From: Herbidospora solisilvae
GTDB taxonomy: Bacteria; Actinomycetota; Actinomycetes; Streptosporangiales; Streptosporangiaceae
NCBI RefSeq assembly: GCF_009901565.1
Contig: NZ_WXEW01000012.1
Span: 124,001-188,000, forward strand
DNA length: 64,000 nucleotides
Direction: 5' to 3'
A program made the position numbers and the translations under genes. Below the pieces are notes generated by a model that had not been told where the DNA came from, ran no database searches, and saw only the letters and a program-made list of their open reading frames with translations. Numbering within the stretch: position 1 is the stretch's first letter; the number at the start of each line of letters is the position of its first letter. Of the stretch, positions 1 to 9,063 are shown piece by piece.

Positions 1-1857
1 TACCTGCTCGAATACGGCAGCGGGTACTTCTCCGGCGCGGCCGACGCGGCCCTGGTGAAGATCAACTACGTGCAGGGCGGCCGGTCGCCGGTCGCGGTGG
101 CCACGGCCAGCGTCGACAACGGGCTCACCCCGCTGACCGTGCAGTTCTCCAGCGCGGGCAGCAACGACCCCGACGGCAACCCGCTCACCTACGCGTGGGA
201 CTTCGACAACAACGGCACCACCGACTCGACGGCGGCCAACCCGTCGTACACGTACACGACCAACGGCGACAAGAGAGCCCGGCTGACCGTCAACGACGGC
301 ACCATGACGGGGACCACCCTGATCCCGGTCGTGGTGGGCAACAACCGCCCGGTCGTCAACGTCGGCGGGCTGCCCAACGGCGGCCTGTTCTCGTGGGACG
401 AACGCCTGACGGCCTCCGCGTCGGCCACCGACGCGCAGGACGGCACGATCCCGTGCGCCAACGTGGTCGTGCGGGCGGCGCTCGGGCACCAGGAACACGC
501 CCACGAGGAGGGTGAGGGCACCGGCTGCGGCGCCTCCTTCGACGTCGGCCCGGTGCACGCCGGTCCCGACTCGGTGCTGTTCTGGGTGATCAGGGCCTCC
601 TACACCGACCGCGGCGCCACCGGCACGGTGCCGCTGACGGGCGAGCGGGAGATCACCCTGTGGCCCAAGCAGTGGCAGGCCGAGCACTACGTCACCCTCA
701 ACGGGCCGCGCGTCGTCGACCAGGCCCAGGCCGAGGGCGGCAAGCGGCTCGGCGACATCCAGAACGGCGAGTGGGTGCGCCACCACGCGGTGAACCTCCA
801 GGGGATCACCGGGGTCAAGGCCCGCGTCTCCACCGCCAACGCCGGGGGAGTGCTCTCCTTCCGGTACGACTCCCCGACCGGCCCCGTGGTCGCCAGCGTC
901 AACGTGACGAACACCGGCGGCTGGGACGACTACGTGGAGCTGACCGCTCCCGTGACCGCCCCGACCGGCACGCACGACCTGTACCTGACGTTCTCGGGCG
1001 CGGCCGGCACGGCCGTGTTCGACGTCGACAGCTACACCTTCACCGGCCCCGGCGTCTCGACGCCGATCTCCGGTGGCGGCGGCGACCTCGCGCAGGGCAA
1101 GCCGGTCACGGTGTCGAGCACGGAGGCCGGGGCGAACGTCGCGGCCAACGCGGTCGACGGCAACGGCGCCACCCGCTGGTCCAGCCTGTACGCCGACCCG
1201 CAGTGGATCACGGTGGACCTCGGGGCGTCCTACGACGTCAACCGGGTCAGGCTGAACTGGGAGGCGGCCTACGGCCGCCAGTACCGGGTGGAGGTCTCCC
1301 CGAACAACAGCACCTGGACGGTCCTGTCGAACCAGACCGCCTCGGACGGGGGAGTGGACGATCTCTCCGTCAGTGGCACGGGGCGGTATGTCCGTATATA
1401 TGGAACCCAGCGCGCGCTGACGCAGTACGGCTACTCGCTCTGGGACCTCAACGTGTACGGCACACCGGCCGGCGGGACCGCCCAGTTGCTGTCACGGAGC
1501 AGACCGGTGACGGTGTCGAGCACGGAGGCCGGGGCGAACGTCGCGGCCAACGCGGTCGACGGCAACACCGCCACCCGCTGGTCCAGCCTCTACGCCGACC
1601 CGCAGTGGATCACCGTCGACCTCGGCCAGACCCGGTCCGTCTCCCGGGTCCGGCTCCAGTGGGAGGCGGCCTACGGCCGGCAGTACCGGGTGGAGACCTC
1701 CAATGACAACAGCTCCTGGACGGTCGTGAACACCCAGACCGCGAGCGACGGCGGCGTCGACGACCTCACGGTGACCGGAACCGGGCGATACGTCCGGATC
1801 TACGGCACCCAGCGGGCCACCGCATGGGGCTACTCGCTCTGGGAGTTCGACGTCTAG
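1..1857 (+). CDS. C-terminal part of a secreted multidomain sugar-dehydrogenase-like protein (PKD, CBM6-like, two discoidin domains); 5' end outside the window
   Basis: The frame is open from base 1, so only the C-terminal 618 residues are present. The first residues (YLLEYGSGYFSGAADAALVK) match the end of glucose/sorbosone-dehydrogenase-type beta-propellers. A PKD domain follows (about residues 28-112, with YAWDFDNNG), then a CBM6-like domain (about 225-345, WQAEHY...DVDSYTF) and two tandem F5/8 type C (discoidin, CBM32-like) domains near 362-485 and 498-618. The two discoidin copies share the run SSTEAGANVAANAVDGN and are almost identical. Such architectures belong to secreted actinobacterial proteins that bind or oxidise plant or microbial glycans. 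The substrate cannot be read from this part. No clear strong terminator follows; a 6-bp stem at 1890-1905 is weak. Confidence 0.8.
   Translation, partial: YLLEYGSGYFSGAADAALVKINYVQGGRSPVAVATASVDNGLTPLTVQFSSAGSNDPDGNPLTYAWDFDNNGTTDSTAANPSYTYTTNGDKRARLTVNDGTMTGTTLIPVVVGNNRPVVNVGGLPNGGLFSWDERLTASASATDAQDGTIPCANVVVRAALGHQEHAHEEGEGTGCGASFDVGPVHAGPDSVLFWVIRASYTDRGATGTVPLTGEREITLWPKQWQAEHYVTLNGPRVVDQAQAEGGKRLGDIQNGEWVRHHAVNLQGITGVKARVSTANAGGVLSFRYDSPTGPVVASVNVTNTGGWDDYVELTAPVTAPTGTHDLYLTFSGAAGTAVFDVDSYTFTGPGVSTPISGGGGDLAQGKPVTVSSTEAGANVAANAVDGNGATRWSSLYADPQWITVDLGASYDVNRVRLNWEAAYGRQYRVEVSPNNSTWTVLSNQTASDGGVDDLSVSGTGRYVRIYGTQRALTQYGYSLWDLNVYGTPAGGTAQLLSRSRPVTVSSTEAGANVAANAVDGNTATRWSSLYADPQWITVDLGQTRSVSRVRLQWEAAYGRQYRVETSNDNSSWTVVNTQTASDGGVDDLTVTGTGRYVRIYGTQRATAWGYSLWEFDV
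1096..1850 (+). repeat. Tandem duplication encoding two discoidin domains
   Basis: Two copies of about 350 bp lie head to tail (about 1096-1470 and 1500-1850). They include an almost unbroken identical stretch of over 50 bases, starting near 1111 and 1511. Third-codon positions are conserved too, so the duplication is recent or kept alike by gene conversion. Confidence 0.8.
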
Positions 1858-2207
1858 GGGGTCTTGGCTGGTCTGCCGGCGGGCGGCGCCCCACCTTCTG
1901 GTGGGTCGCGGCCCTTCGCAATCATCGGATCTCTTTCCGGTTGCGGCTATTGACATGCCTGTAACACGCGGGGCATTCTTCTTGAGAACCAAACATCGGA
2001 TGTCTGGAGAGTAACCGAGAAGATAGTCGCGTGGCCTTCCGCCCGGCGGCGACCTGCGGAATTCTGATCCCACCTGGGATCGGTCCACGGCGCCGCGAGG
2101 CGTCGTGTCCGCAAATTAATCGGATCTTTATCTCGAAAGGCTTTCGAAGACGACCGCCCGGCGGTACCGCCGGTCTCTAACATTAATCGGATGTGTCTGG
2201 AGCTCGC
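1858..2207. promoter_or_regulatory. Intergenic region with four copies of ATCGGAT(C/G)T before the fuconate/sugar operon
   Basis: This 350-bp gap is clearly lower in GC than its surroundings and holds no gene. The 7-mer ATCGGAT occurs at 1924-1930, 1995-2001, 2119-2125 and 2186-2192, always on the same strand and always followed by CT or GT. The last two are preceded by TTA. The spacings (71, 124 and 67 bp) suggest a multi-site operator or promoter region for the operon that starts at 2208. The ROK-family regulator at the operon's end is a candidate ligand-responsive repressor, but this is inference. Confidence 0.4.
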
Positions 2208-3569
2208 ATGAGGGTCATCTCCCTGGAGACGCACGACATCCGGTTCCCGACCTCGACGGAACTCGACGGTTCCGACGCGATGAACCCCGACCCCGACTAC
2301 TCGGCGGCGTACGTGGTGCTGCGGACCGACGAGGGCGAGAAGGGACACGGATTCGCGTTCACCATCGGACGCGGCAACGACGTGCAGACCGCCGCCATCA
2401 AGGCGCTCGAAGGTCACATCGTCGACCGTGACTGCTCCGACCTGGGCGCCGTCTACCAGGACCTCATCGGCGACTCGCAGTTGCGCTGGCTGGGACCGGA
2501 GAAGGGCGTCATGCACATGGCGATCTCCGCCGTCATGAACGCCCTGTGGGACGTGAGGGCCCGCCGCGAGGGCAAGCCGCTCTGGCTGCTGCTCGCCGAG
2601 ATGAGCCCCGAAGAGATCGTCTCCCTGGTCGACTTCCGCTACATCTCCGACGCCCTGACCCCCGCCGAGGCGCTGGAGATCCTCCGCGCCGCCCAGCCGG
2701 GCCGGGCCGGCCGCATCGCGGCCCTGCGGGAGCACGGCTATCCCGCCTACACGACGTCGCCGGGCTGGCTCGGCTACGACGACGACAAGCTTCGGCGCCT
2801 CTGCAAGGAAGCCCTCGACGAGGGGTTCTCGCAGATCAAGCTGAAGGTCGGCGCCGACCTCGACGACGACGTCCGCCGCATGCGGATCGCCCGTGAGGTC
2901 TGCGGCGACGGTTACCCGATCGCGATCGACGCCAACCAGAGATGGGATGTCTCCGACGCGATCCGCTGGGTGAAGGCACTGGCCGAGTTCGGCCCCTGGT
3001 GGGTGGAGGAACCCACCAGCCCGGACGACGTCCTCGGCCACGCCGCGATCGCACGCGCGGTCGCGCCCGTCCCGGTCGCCACCGGGGAGCACGTGCAGAA
3101 CCGGATCGTGTTCAAGCAGCTCCTCCAGTCGGAGGCCATCTCCTACCTGCAGCTCGACGCGGCGCGCGTCGGGGGCGTCAACGAGAACATCGCCATCCTG
3201 CTGCTGGCCGCCAAGTTCGGCGTCCCCGTCTGCCCGCACGCGGGCGGGGTCGGGCTGTGCGAGCTGGTCCAGCACCTGGCCATGTTCGACTTCGTCTCCG
3301 TCAGCGGGTCGAAGGAGGGCCGGGTGATCGAGTACATCGACCACCTGCACGAGCACTTCGTCGACCCGGTGGTCATCCGGGACGGCAGCTATGTGGCGCC
3401 CGAAGCAGCCGGATTCAGCTCGGCGATGCGACCCGCGTCGCTCGCCGCGTTCACCTATCCATGGGGTCAGTACTGGACCAGCGCAGTGGCCCAGAGCTCC
3501 CCGGCGGCGGAGGCGCGCAGAACCTCCGCCGTCACTCACCCCCCCGTCCTGAAAGGCCGATCGGCATGA
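2208..3569 (+). CDS. L-fuconate dehydratase-like enolase-superfamily enzyme
   Basis: The 453-residue protein belongs to the mandelate racemase/enolase superfamily, fuconate dehydratase group, which converts L-fuconate to 2-keto-3-deoxy-L-fuconate. The family's N-terminal run [20 protein letters not shown] is present. Catalytic features are visible: the KLK lysine motif at 211-213, the metal ligand D241 in DANQ, a Glu in [10 protein letters not shown] near 267, a Glu in TGEH near 294, and the general-base histidine near 344 in [13 protein letters not shown] 2208 is chosen because GGAG lies 5 bases upstream; a GTG at 2193 in the same frame lacks such a site. The stop overlaps the next gene's start (ATGA). 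The importer next door should feed its pathway, so the substrate may be L-fucose/fuconate or a related sugar acid. Confidence 0.85.
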   Translation: MRVISLETHDIRFPTSTELDGSDAMNPDPDYSAAYVVLRTDEGEKGHGFAFTIGRGNDVQTAAIKALEGHIVDRDCSDLGAVYQDLIGDSQLRWLGPEKGVMHMAISAVMNALWDVRARREGKPLWLLLAEMSPEEIVSLVDFRYISDALTPAEALEILRAAQPGRAGRIAALREHGYPAYTTSPGWLGYDDDKLRRLCKEALDEGFSQIKLKVGADLDDDVRRMRIAREVCGDGYPIAIDANQRWDVSDAIRWVKALAEFGPWWVEEPTSPDDVLGHAAIARAVAPVPVATGEHVQNRIVFKQLLQSEAISYLQLDAARVGGVNENIAILLLAAKFGVPVCPHAGGVGLCELVQHLAMFDFVSVSGSKEGRVIEYIDHLHEHFVDPVVIRDGSYVAPEAAGFSSAMRPASLAAFTYPWGQYWTSAVAQSSPAAEARRTSAVTHPPVLKGRSA

Positions 3570-4627
3570 AACTTCTGTCCGTCGCCGCCAGCGCCGCCGT
3601 GCTCGCCCTGGGCCTGGCGGCCTGCGGGTCGTCCGACACCCCCGACTCCGCAGCGAGCGCCGCCCCCGGCGAGTCGGCCCCCGCGGCCGCCGCCGGCGGC
3701 AAGGTCGGCGTGGACTTCCCGCGCGCCGACTCCGACTTCTGGAACTCGTACAACAAGTACGTGCCGGAGATCGCCAGCAAGGACGGCGTCGAGCTGATGC
3801 CGCCGACCAACTCCCAGAACGACGTCGCCAAGCTGGTCGCCAACACCCAGGCGCTGGTCAGCCAGGGCGCCAAGGCGATCATCATGGCCCCGCAGGACAC
3901 CGGCGCCATCGCCTCGACGCTCGACTCGCTCGCGAGCAAGCAGATCCCGGTCGTGACCGTGGACACCCGCCCCGACAAGGGCAACGTCTACATGGTCGTG
4001 CGCGCCGACAACCGCGCCTACGGCACCAAGGCCTGCGAGTTCCTCGGCGAGAAGCTCGGCGGCAAGGGCAAGGTCGTGCAGCTCATGGGCGCCCTGGCCT
4101 CCATCAACGGCCGTGACCGCGCCGAGGCCTTCCGCGACTGCATGAAGGAGAAGTTCCCCGGGATCACCGTCTTCGAGGAGCCGACGGAGTGGGAGGGCAG
4201 CAAGGCCGCGTCCATGCTGCAGACCCGCCTGGAGCAGAACCCCGACATCAAGGGCATCTACATGCACGCCGGCGGTGTGCACCTGGCCCCGACCCTCCAG
4301 GTCCTGAAGGCCAAGGGCCTCCTGGTCAAGCCGGACGACCCCAAGCACATCTTCGTCGTCTCCAACGACGGCATCCCGGCCGAGTTCGAGGCCATCCGCG
4401 CCGGCGAGATCGACGCGACCGTCTCGCAGCCGGCCGACCTCTACGCCAAGTACGCCGTCTACTACGCGAAGGCCGCCCTGGAGGGCAAGACCTTCCAGCC
4501 CGGCCCGACCGACCACGACAGCAACATCATCCAGCTCCCCAACGGCCTGGAGGACCAGCTCCCCGCTCCGCTGGTCACCGCGGAGAACGTCGATGACCCC
4601 AACCTCTGGGGCAACCAGGTCAGCTAG
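3566..4627 (+). CDS. Sugar ABC transporter substrate-binding lipoprotein (periplasmic-binding-protein type 1)
   Basis: The 353-residue protein has a lipoprotein signal ([20 protein letters not shown], lipobox LAAC with Cys20), followed by an Ala/Ser/Pro-rich spacer and a type-1 sugar-binding fold like RbsB. The run [20 protein letters not shown] and the segment around [11 protein letters not shown] are typical of that fold. It would be anchored outside the membrane and deliver a sugar to the permease at 6123. It overlaps the dehydratase stop by 4 bases and is followed directly, with no gap, by the ATPase gene, so the four genes form one operon. The ligand cannot be named from sequence; the dehydratase suggests a deoxy-sugar or sugar acid. 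Confidence 0.9.
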   Translation: MKLLSVAASAAVLALGLAACGSSDTPDSAASAAPGESAPAAAAGGKVGVDFPRADSDFWNSYNKYVPEIASKDGVELMPPTNSQNDVAKLVANTQALVSQGAKAIIMAPQDTGAIASTLDSLASKQIPVVTVDTRPDKGNVYMVVRADNRAYGTKACEFLGEKLGGKGKVVQLMGALASINGRDRAEAFRDCMKEKFPGITVFEEPTEWEGSKAASMLQTRLEQNPDIKGIYMHAGGVHLAPTLQVLKAKGLLVKPDDPKHIFVVSNDGIPAEFEAIRAGEIDATVSQPADLYAKYAVYYAKAALEGKTFQPGPTDHDSNIIQLPNGLEDQLPAPLVTAENVDDPNLWGNQVS

Positions 4628-6130
4628 ATGAGCACCTCATCGAACGCGGCGGCGGTCGAGGCGCGCGGGATCACCAAGCGCTTCGGCCCCACCGTCGCAC
4701 TCAACGACGCGGGCCTCACCATCAAGCAGGGCGAGACGCACGCCCTGATCGGGCGCAACGGCGCCGGCAAGTCGACCCTGGTGTCGATCCTGACCGGCCT
4801 GCAGCGCCCCGACGCCGGTGAGGTCCGGTTCGCGGGCGAGCCGGCCCCGCCGCTCGCCGACCGCGACGCCTGGAAGGCCCGCGTGGCCTGCGTCTACCAG
4901 AAGTCCACGATCATCCCCGCGCTGACCGTGGCCGAGAACCTCTTCATCAACCGCCAGACCGAGGGCAAGGTGATCAACTGGCGCGCCATGCGCGCCCGCG
5001 CCACCGCCCTCCTCGACCAGTACCACGTCGACGTCGACCCCTCGGGGCTCGCCGGCGACCTGGGCGTCGAGCAGCGGCAGCTCGTCGAGATCGCCCGCGC
5101 GCTCTCCTTCGGCGCGCGGTTCATCATCCTCGACGAGCCGACCGCCCAGCTCGACGGCCCGGCCATCGGACGCCTCTTCGACCGCATGCGCGACCTGCGG
5201 GACCAGGGCGTCACGATGATGTTCATCTCGCACCACCTCGAAGAGGTGTACGAGGTCTGCCAGAGCGTCACCGTCTTCCGCGACGCCCGTCACATCGTCA
5301 CCAGCACCGTCGCGGACCTCCCGCACGACGCGCTGGTGGCCGCGATGACCGGCGAGCACGTCGTGACCTACGAGGCCAAGCCCCGGACGGTCGACGCGAA
5401 GGCCAAGGTCGTCATCGAGGTGCGCGGCCTGAACTCCGCGGGCCGCTACCACGACGTCGACCTGACCGTGAAGGCCGGCGAGATCGTGGGGCTGGCCGGA
5501 TCGGGCAGCAGCGGCAAGGTCGGCCTGGCCGAGAGCATCGTCGGGCTGCGCCGCGCCGACAGCGGCGTCATCACGATCAACGGGACCCGGCCGAAGCCGG
5601 GCGACGTGCCGTCGGCGCTGGCCGCCGGGGTGGGTTTCGTCCCGCAGGACCGCCACCACGAGGGCTTCGTGCCCCTGTTGTCGGTCGGCGAGAACGCGAC
5701 CATGCCGATCGCCGGCAAGCTCGGCCGCTTCGGGATGATCTCGCCCGAGAGGCGCCGGGCCCGTGCCCGGACCATGATCCAGGAGCTCGACATCAAGACC
5801 GAGGGTCCCGACCAGCCGGTCGGCGACCTGTCGGGCGGCAACGCCCAGAAGGTCGTGATGGCCCGCGCCCTGGTCGACGACCCGGCCGCGCTGGTCGTCA
5901 TCAACCCCACCGCCGGCGTCGACGTCAAGGCCAAGCAGTCGCTGCTCGGCTCGGTCGAGGACGCCGCGCAGCGGGGCGCGGCAGCCGTGCTGGTCAGCGA
6001 CGAACTCGACGACCTGCGAATCTGTGACCGGGTCCTGGTGATGTTCCACGGCCGGGTGATCAAGGACGTGCCACGCGGATGGTCGGACAACGACCTCGTG
6101 GCCGCTATGGAGGGTGTCAGTCATGAGTGA
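4628..6130 (+). CDS. Sugar ABC transporter ATP-binding protein with two nucleotide-binding domains (RbsA/MglA type)
   Basis: The 500-residue protein has two ABC domains, the layout of CUT2-family monosaccharide importers. The N-terminal half carries Walker A GRNGAGKST, an unusual signature (LGVEQRQLVE) and Walker B IILDEPTAQLD. The C-terminal half has a degenerate Walker A (GSGSSGKVG), a regular signature (LSGGNAQKV) and VVINPTAGVD in place of Walker B. A degenerate second site is normal in this family. ATG 4628 follows the lipoprotein stop directly. The 3' end overlaps the permease start by 8 bases, consistent with translational coupling. Confidence 0.92.
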   Translation: MSTSSNAAAVEARGITKRFGPTVALNDAGLTIKQGETHALIGRNGAGKSTLVSILTGLQRPDAGEVRFAGEPAPPLADRDAWKARVACVYQKSTIIPALTVAENLFINRQTEGKVINWRAMRARATALLDQYHVDVDPSGLAGDLGVEQRQLVEIARALSFGARFIILDEPTAQLDGPAIGRLFDRMRDLRDQGVTMMFISHHLEEVYEVCQSVTVFRDARHIVTSTVADLPHDALVAAMTGEHVVTYEAKPRTVDAKAKVVIEVRGLNSAGRYHDVDLTVKAGEIVGLAGSGSSGKVGLAESIVGLRRADSGVITINGTRPKPGDVPSALAAGVGFVPQDRHHEGFVPLLSVGENATMPIAGKLGRFGMISPERRRARARTMIQELDIKTEGPDQPVGDLSGGNAQKVVMARALVDDPAALVVINPTAGVDVKAKQSLLGSVEDAAQRGAAAVLVSDELDDLRICDRVLVMFHGRVIKDVPRGWSDNDLVAAMEGVSHE

Positions 6131-7184
6131 TCGGCAGGGGCGCCGCGCCTCGACACTGCCGAAGACCCCGGCGGCGTCGGCGAACGGCTCCGGCCCGGCG
6201 CCGGCGCTCGCCGCCCGGCCGGGCTTCCGGCTGAGCCGGTTCCGCGACCTGACGCTGGTGCCGGTCATCGTGGTGCTGCTGATCGTCGGGTCGTTCATCG
6301 ACCCGGTGTTCCTCACCATGGGCAACCTGACGAACGTGCTGCAACAGCAGTCGGCGCTGGCCCTGGTCGTGCTGGCCGAGGCGCTCATCCTGATCGCCGG
6401 CAAGTTCGACCTGTCGCTGGAGTCGATCGTCGGCATGGCCCCCGCCGTGGCGGTCATGCTCGTCATCTCCACCGGCGACGGCGGCTTCGGCCTGGGCCTG
6501 CCGCCCGCGACGGCCGTGGTGCTGTGCCTGCTCATCGGCGCCCTGATCGGGGCCTTCAACGGCTTCCTCATCCTGCGCTACCAGCTGTCGGCCTTCGTCG
6601 TGACGCTCGCGATGCTGATCGTCGTGCACGGCCTGCACCTCGGCCTGACCGGCGGCAAGAGCCTCTTCGCCCTGCCGGAGTCGTTCACCTACCTCGGCAG
6701 CGCGGTCTGGCTCGGCCTGCCCGCCGCCATCTGGATCACCGGCGTGCTGTTCGCCGTCGGCATGGCCGCCCTGGGCTACTTCCGCTCCGGCCGCTCCCTG
6801 TACGCCATCGGCGGCAACGCCGACGCGGCCAGGGCGGCGGGCATCCGCGTGGAGCGGGTCGTTCTGGCGGTCTTCGTCATCGGCGGCACCCTCGCGGCGC
6901 TGGCCGGGATCCTGGAGACCGGCCGCCTCGGCGGCATCAGCGCCAACCAGGGCGTCGGCTGGATCTTCATGGTCTTCGCCGCGGCCGTCATCGGCGGCGT
7001 CAGCATGGACGGTGGCAAGGGCACCATCCTCGGCGCCCTCACCGGTGTCCTGGTCATCGGCCTGGTCGAGAACATCCTGACGCTCCAGGGCGTGCCCGGC
7101 GAGTGGAAGCAGCTCGTGTACGGCGGCATCATCCTGGTCGCCCTGATGATCAGCCGGCTGGCCGGCGGGAGGGCCCAGGACTGA
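6123..7184 (+). CDS. Sugar ABC transporter permease (RbsC-like, CUT2 family)
   Basis: The 353-residue protein has about eight to ten hydrophobic segments after a 35-residue cytoplasmic N-terminus. It carries the BPD_transp_2 features of RbsC-like permeases: ALVVLAEALILIAGKFDLSLES near the N-terminus and GGTLAALAGILETGRLGG with INQGVGW-like text near the C-terminus. It would form the membrane channel of the importer with the neighbouring lipoprotein and ATPase. ATG 6123 is chosen because it sits inside the end of the ATPase gene after GGAGGG. The ROK gene starts one base after its stop. Confidence 0.92.
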   Translation: MSDRQGRRASTLPKTPAASANGSGPAPALAARPGFRLSRFRDLTLVPVIVVLLIVGSFIDPVFLTMGNLTNVLQQQSALALVVLAEALILIAGKFDLSLESIVGMAPAVAVMLVISTGDGGFGLGLPPATAVVLCLLIGALIGAFNGFLILRYQLSAFVVTLAMLIVVHGLHLGLTGGKSLFALPESFTYLGSAVWLGLPAAIWITGVLFAVGMAALGYFRSGRSLYAIGGNADAARAAGIRVERVVLAVFVIGGTLAALAGILETGRLGGISANQGVGWIFMVFAAAVIGGVSMDGGKGTILGALTGVLVIGLVENILTLQGVPGEWKQLVYGGIILVALMISRLAGGRAQD

Positions 7185-7185
7185 C

Positions 7186-8397
7186 GTGACGACCGGCCGC
7201 GCCACCCTGCGCAGGGACAACCTGTCCCGCGTGCTCCGGCACCTGCGCGACCACGGGACATGCTCCCGGGCGGATGTGGTGGAGGCGACCGGTCTCCACC
7301 GGGCCACCGTCTCCTCGCTGATGACCGAGCTCATGTCGCTCGGCCTGGCGCGGGAGGCGGGCACCTCTTCGGCGGGGGCCATCGGGCGGCCACGGCGTGA
7401 CGTGGCCCTCGACGGCTCCCACGTGGGGGCGCTGGGCCTGGAGATCAACGTGGACTATGTGGCCGCCCATGGTTGCGACCTGGGCGGCCGCGTCCTGTTC
7501 TCCAGCCGGAAGGGCTTCGACGCCGCGGGCGCGGGCCCCGAGGGCTGCCTCGCCGAACTAGTGCGGACGGCCCGCAGGGCGGCGGGGGAGATGGGCTCCC
7601 TGGCGGGCGTCGTGGTGGCCGTGCCCGGACTGGTCGCCGACGGCGTGGTCACCTTCGCGCCGAACCTCGGCTGGCGGCACGTCCCCCTGGCCGACCTGCT
7701 CGGCGCGGAACTGGGCGTGCCGGTCGGCGTGGGCAACGACGCGAACCTGGCGGCCCTGGCCGAACACGCGTGCGGCGTGGCGGCGGGCACCTCCGACATG
7801 GTCTACCTGACCGGCGAGGTCGGCGTGGGCGGCGGCATCATCATGGACGGCCGGTTACTCCAGGGCGCCGACGGCTTCTCGGGCGAGACGGGCCACCTGC
7901 TCGTGGACCCCGACGGGGCGAGGTGCGGCTGCGGCCGTACCGGCTGCTGGGAGACGAAGGTCGGCCTGGCGGCGCTCGGCCCCGCAGGGGCGACCTCGGC
8001 CGACCCGGACGCGCGGGTCGACTCGATCGCCTCGGCCGCCGCGGCCGGCGACCCCCGCACCCTCGACGCGCTGGCCGAGGTGGGCCGCTGGCTGGGCCTG
8101 GGCGGCTCGATCCTGGTGAACCTCTTCAACCCGCGCGCGATCGTCGTCGGCGGCTACTTCGCCCGGCTGGCCTCCCGGCTGATCCCGCCGGCGCAGGCGG
8201 AACTGGAACGTCGGGCGGTGGCCGGGGGGCGGTGCCGGATCATGGCCTCGGAGCTGGGCTTCGAGGCGGCCTCGCGAGGGGCGGCCGGAACTGTGGTCGA
8301 CCGAGTCCTCGACGACCCGCTCACTCTCGGGCCGGTGCGCTATCCAACCAAGGGAGAACAGGCACTGGAAGGGGCCTCACCGCGGCCTGTCCCATAG
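7186..8397 (+). CDS. ROK-family transcriptional repressor
   Basis: The 403-residue protein starts with a winged-helix domain (about 10-65: SRVLRHLRDHGTCSRADVVE, ATVSSLM), followed by a ROK sugar-kinase-like domain. The ROK zinc motif is visible as CGCGRTGCWE, and the sugar-binding region as GNDANLAALAEH and GETGHLLVDPDG. ROK proteins of this type (NagC/XylR-like) repress sugar-use genes and release DNA when sugar binds. It starts with GTG one base after the permease stop, so it belongs to the operon it probably controls. The ATCGGAT repeats upstream of 2208 are a candidate target. It ends 6 bp from the convergent response regulator gene. Confidence 0.88.
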   Translation: MTTGRATLRRDNLSRVLRHLRDHGTCSRADVVEATGLHRATVSSLMTELMSLGLAREAGTSSAGAIGRPRRDVALDGSHVGALGLEINVDYVAAHGCDLGGRVLFSSRKGFDAAGAGPEGCLAELVRTARRAAGEMGSLAGVVVAVPGLVADGVVTFAPNLGWRHVPLADLLGAELGVPVGVGNDANLAALAEHACGVAAGTSDMVYLTGEVGVGGGIIMDGRLLQGADGFSGETGHLLVDPDGARCGCGRTGCWETKVGLAALGPAGATSADPDARVDSIASAAAAGDPRTLDALAEVGRWLGLGGSILVNLFNPRAIVVGGYFARLASRLIPPAQAELERRAVAGGRCRIMASELGFEAASRGAAGTVVDRVLDDPLTLGPVRYPTKGEQALEGASPRPVP

Positions 8398-8403
8398 AGG
8401 TCA

Positions 8404-9063
8404 TCAGGCATTGCCGGCGCTCCCGACTCTGACCAGTCCTTGCTCGTACGCGAACACCACCGCCGCCACCCGGTCCCGCAGACCCGTCTTCATCAGCACC
8501 CGGGACACGTGGGTCTTCACGGTCCCCTCCGCCAGCAGCAGGTCCGTGGCGATCTCGGCGTTGGACCGCCCCTGGCCGATCAGGGTCAGCACCTCGCGCT
8601 CCCGGTCGGTCAGCCGGGCGAGGACCTCGGTGTCGCGGGGCGCGATCGTCAGGAACCGTTCGATCAGCCGCCTGGTCACGGTCGGGGCGAGGATGGAATG
8701 CCCTTCGGCGACCGTCCGGACCGCCTCGGCGAGCCTGCCGGGCGGGGCGTCCTTGAGCAGGAAGCCGCCGGCTCCGGCGCGGAGGGCGTCGTAGACGTAC
8801 TGGTCGAGATCGAACGTGGTCAGCACCAGGACCGCGGGGGCGTCGGGGAGGGCGCGGATCCGGCGGGTGGCCTCGATCCCGTCCAGACGGGGCATCCGGA
8901 TGTCCATCAGGACGATGTGGGGGCGTACCCGCCGGGTCTCCTCCACGGCGGCGAGCCCGTCGGCGGCCTCGGCGACGACCTCCAGATCGGGCTGGGCGCC
9001 GAGCATCGCGGTCAGGCCCATCCGGGCGAGCGCGTGATCGTCGGCGACCAGGACGCGGATCAT
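8404..9063 (-). CDS. NarL/LuxR-type two-component response regulator
   Basis: The 219-residue protein has a receiver domain (1-120) with acidic pair D8/D9, phospho-acceptor D54 in VLMDIRMP and a conserved Lys in LLKDAPP. A GerE/LuxR-type helix-turn-helix follows (about 148-210: LTDREREVLTLIGQGRSNAE, TVKTHVSRVL). It pairs with the sensor kinase gene whose stop overlaps its start (ATGA). Targets are unknown; pairs of this type in actinomycetes often control a nearby transporter or membrane gene, and the small membrane protein divergent from the kinase is one candidate. Confidence 0.93.
   Translation of the reverse strand: MIRVLVADDHALARMGLTAMLGAQPDLEVVAEAADGLAAVEETRRVRPHIVLMDIRMPRLDGIEATRRIRALPDAPAVLVLTTFDLDQYVYDALRAGAGGFLLKDAPPGRLAEAVRTVAEGHSILAPTVTRRLIERFLTIAPRDTEVLARLTDREREVLTLIGQGRSNAEIATDLLLAEGTVKTHVSRVLMKTGLRDRVAAVVFAYEQGLVRVGSAGNA

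Noticed and set aside
1890-1905. Hairpin after the first gene as a terminator
   Set aside because: The stem is only 6 bp with no T run, too weak to list as a feature.
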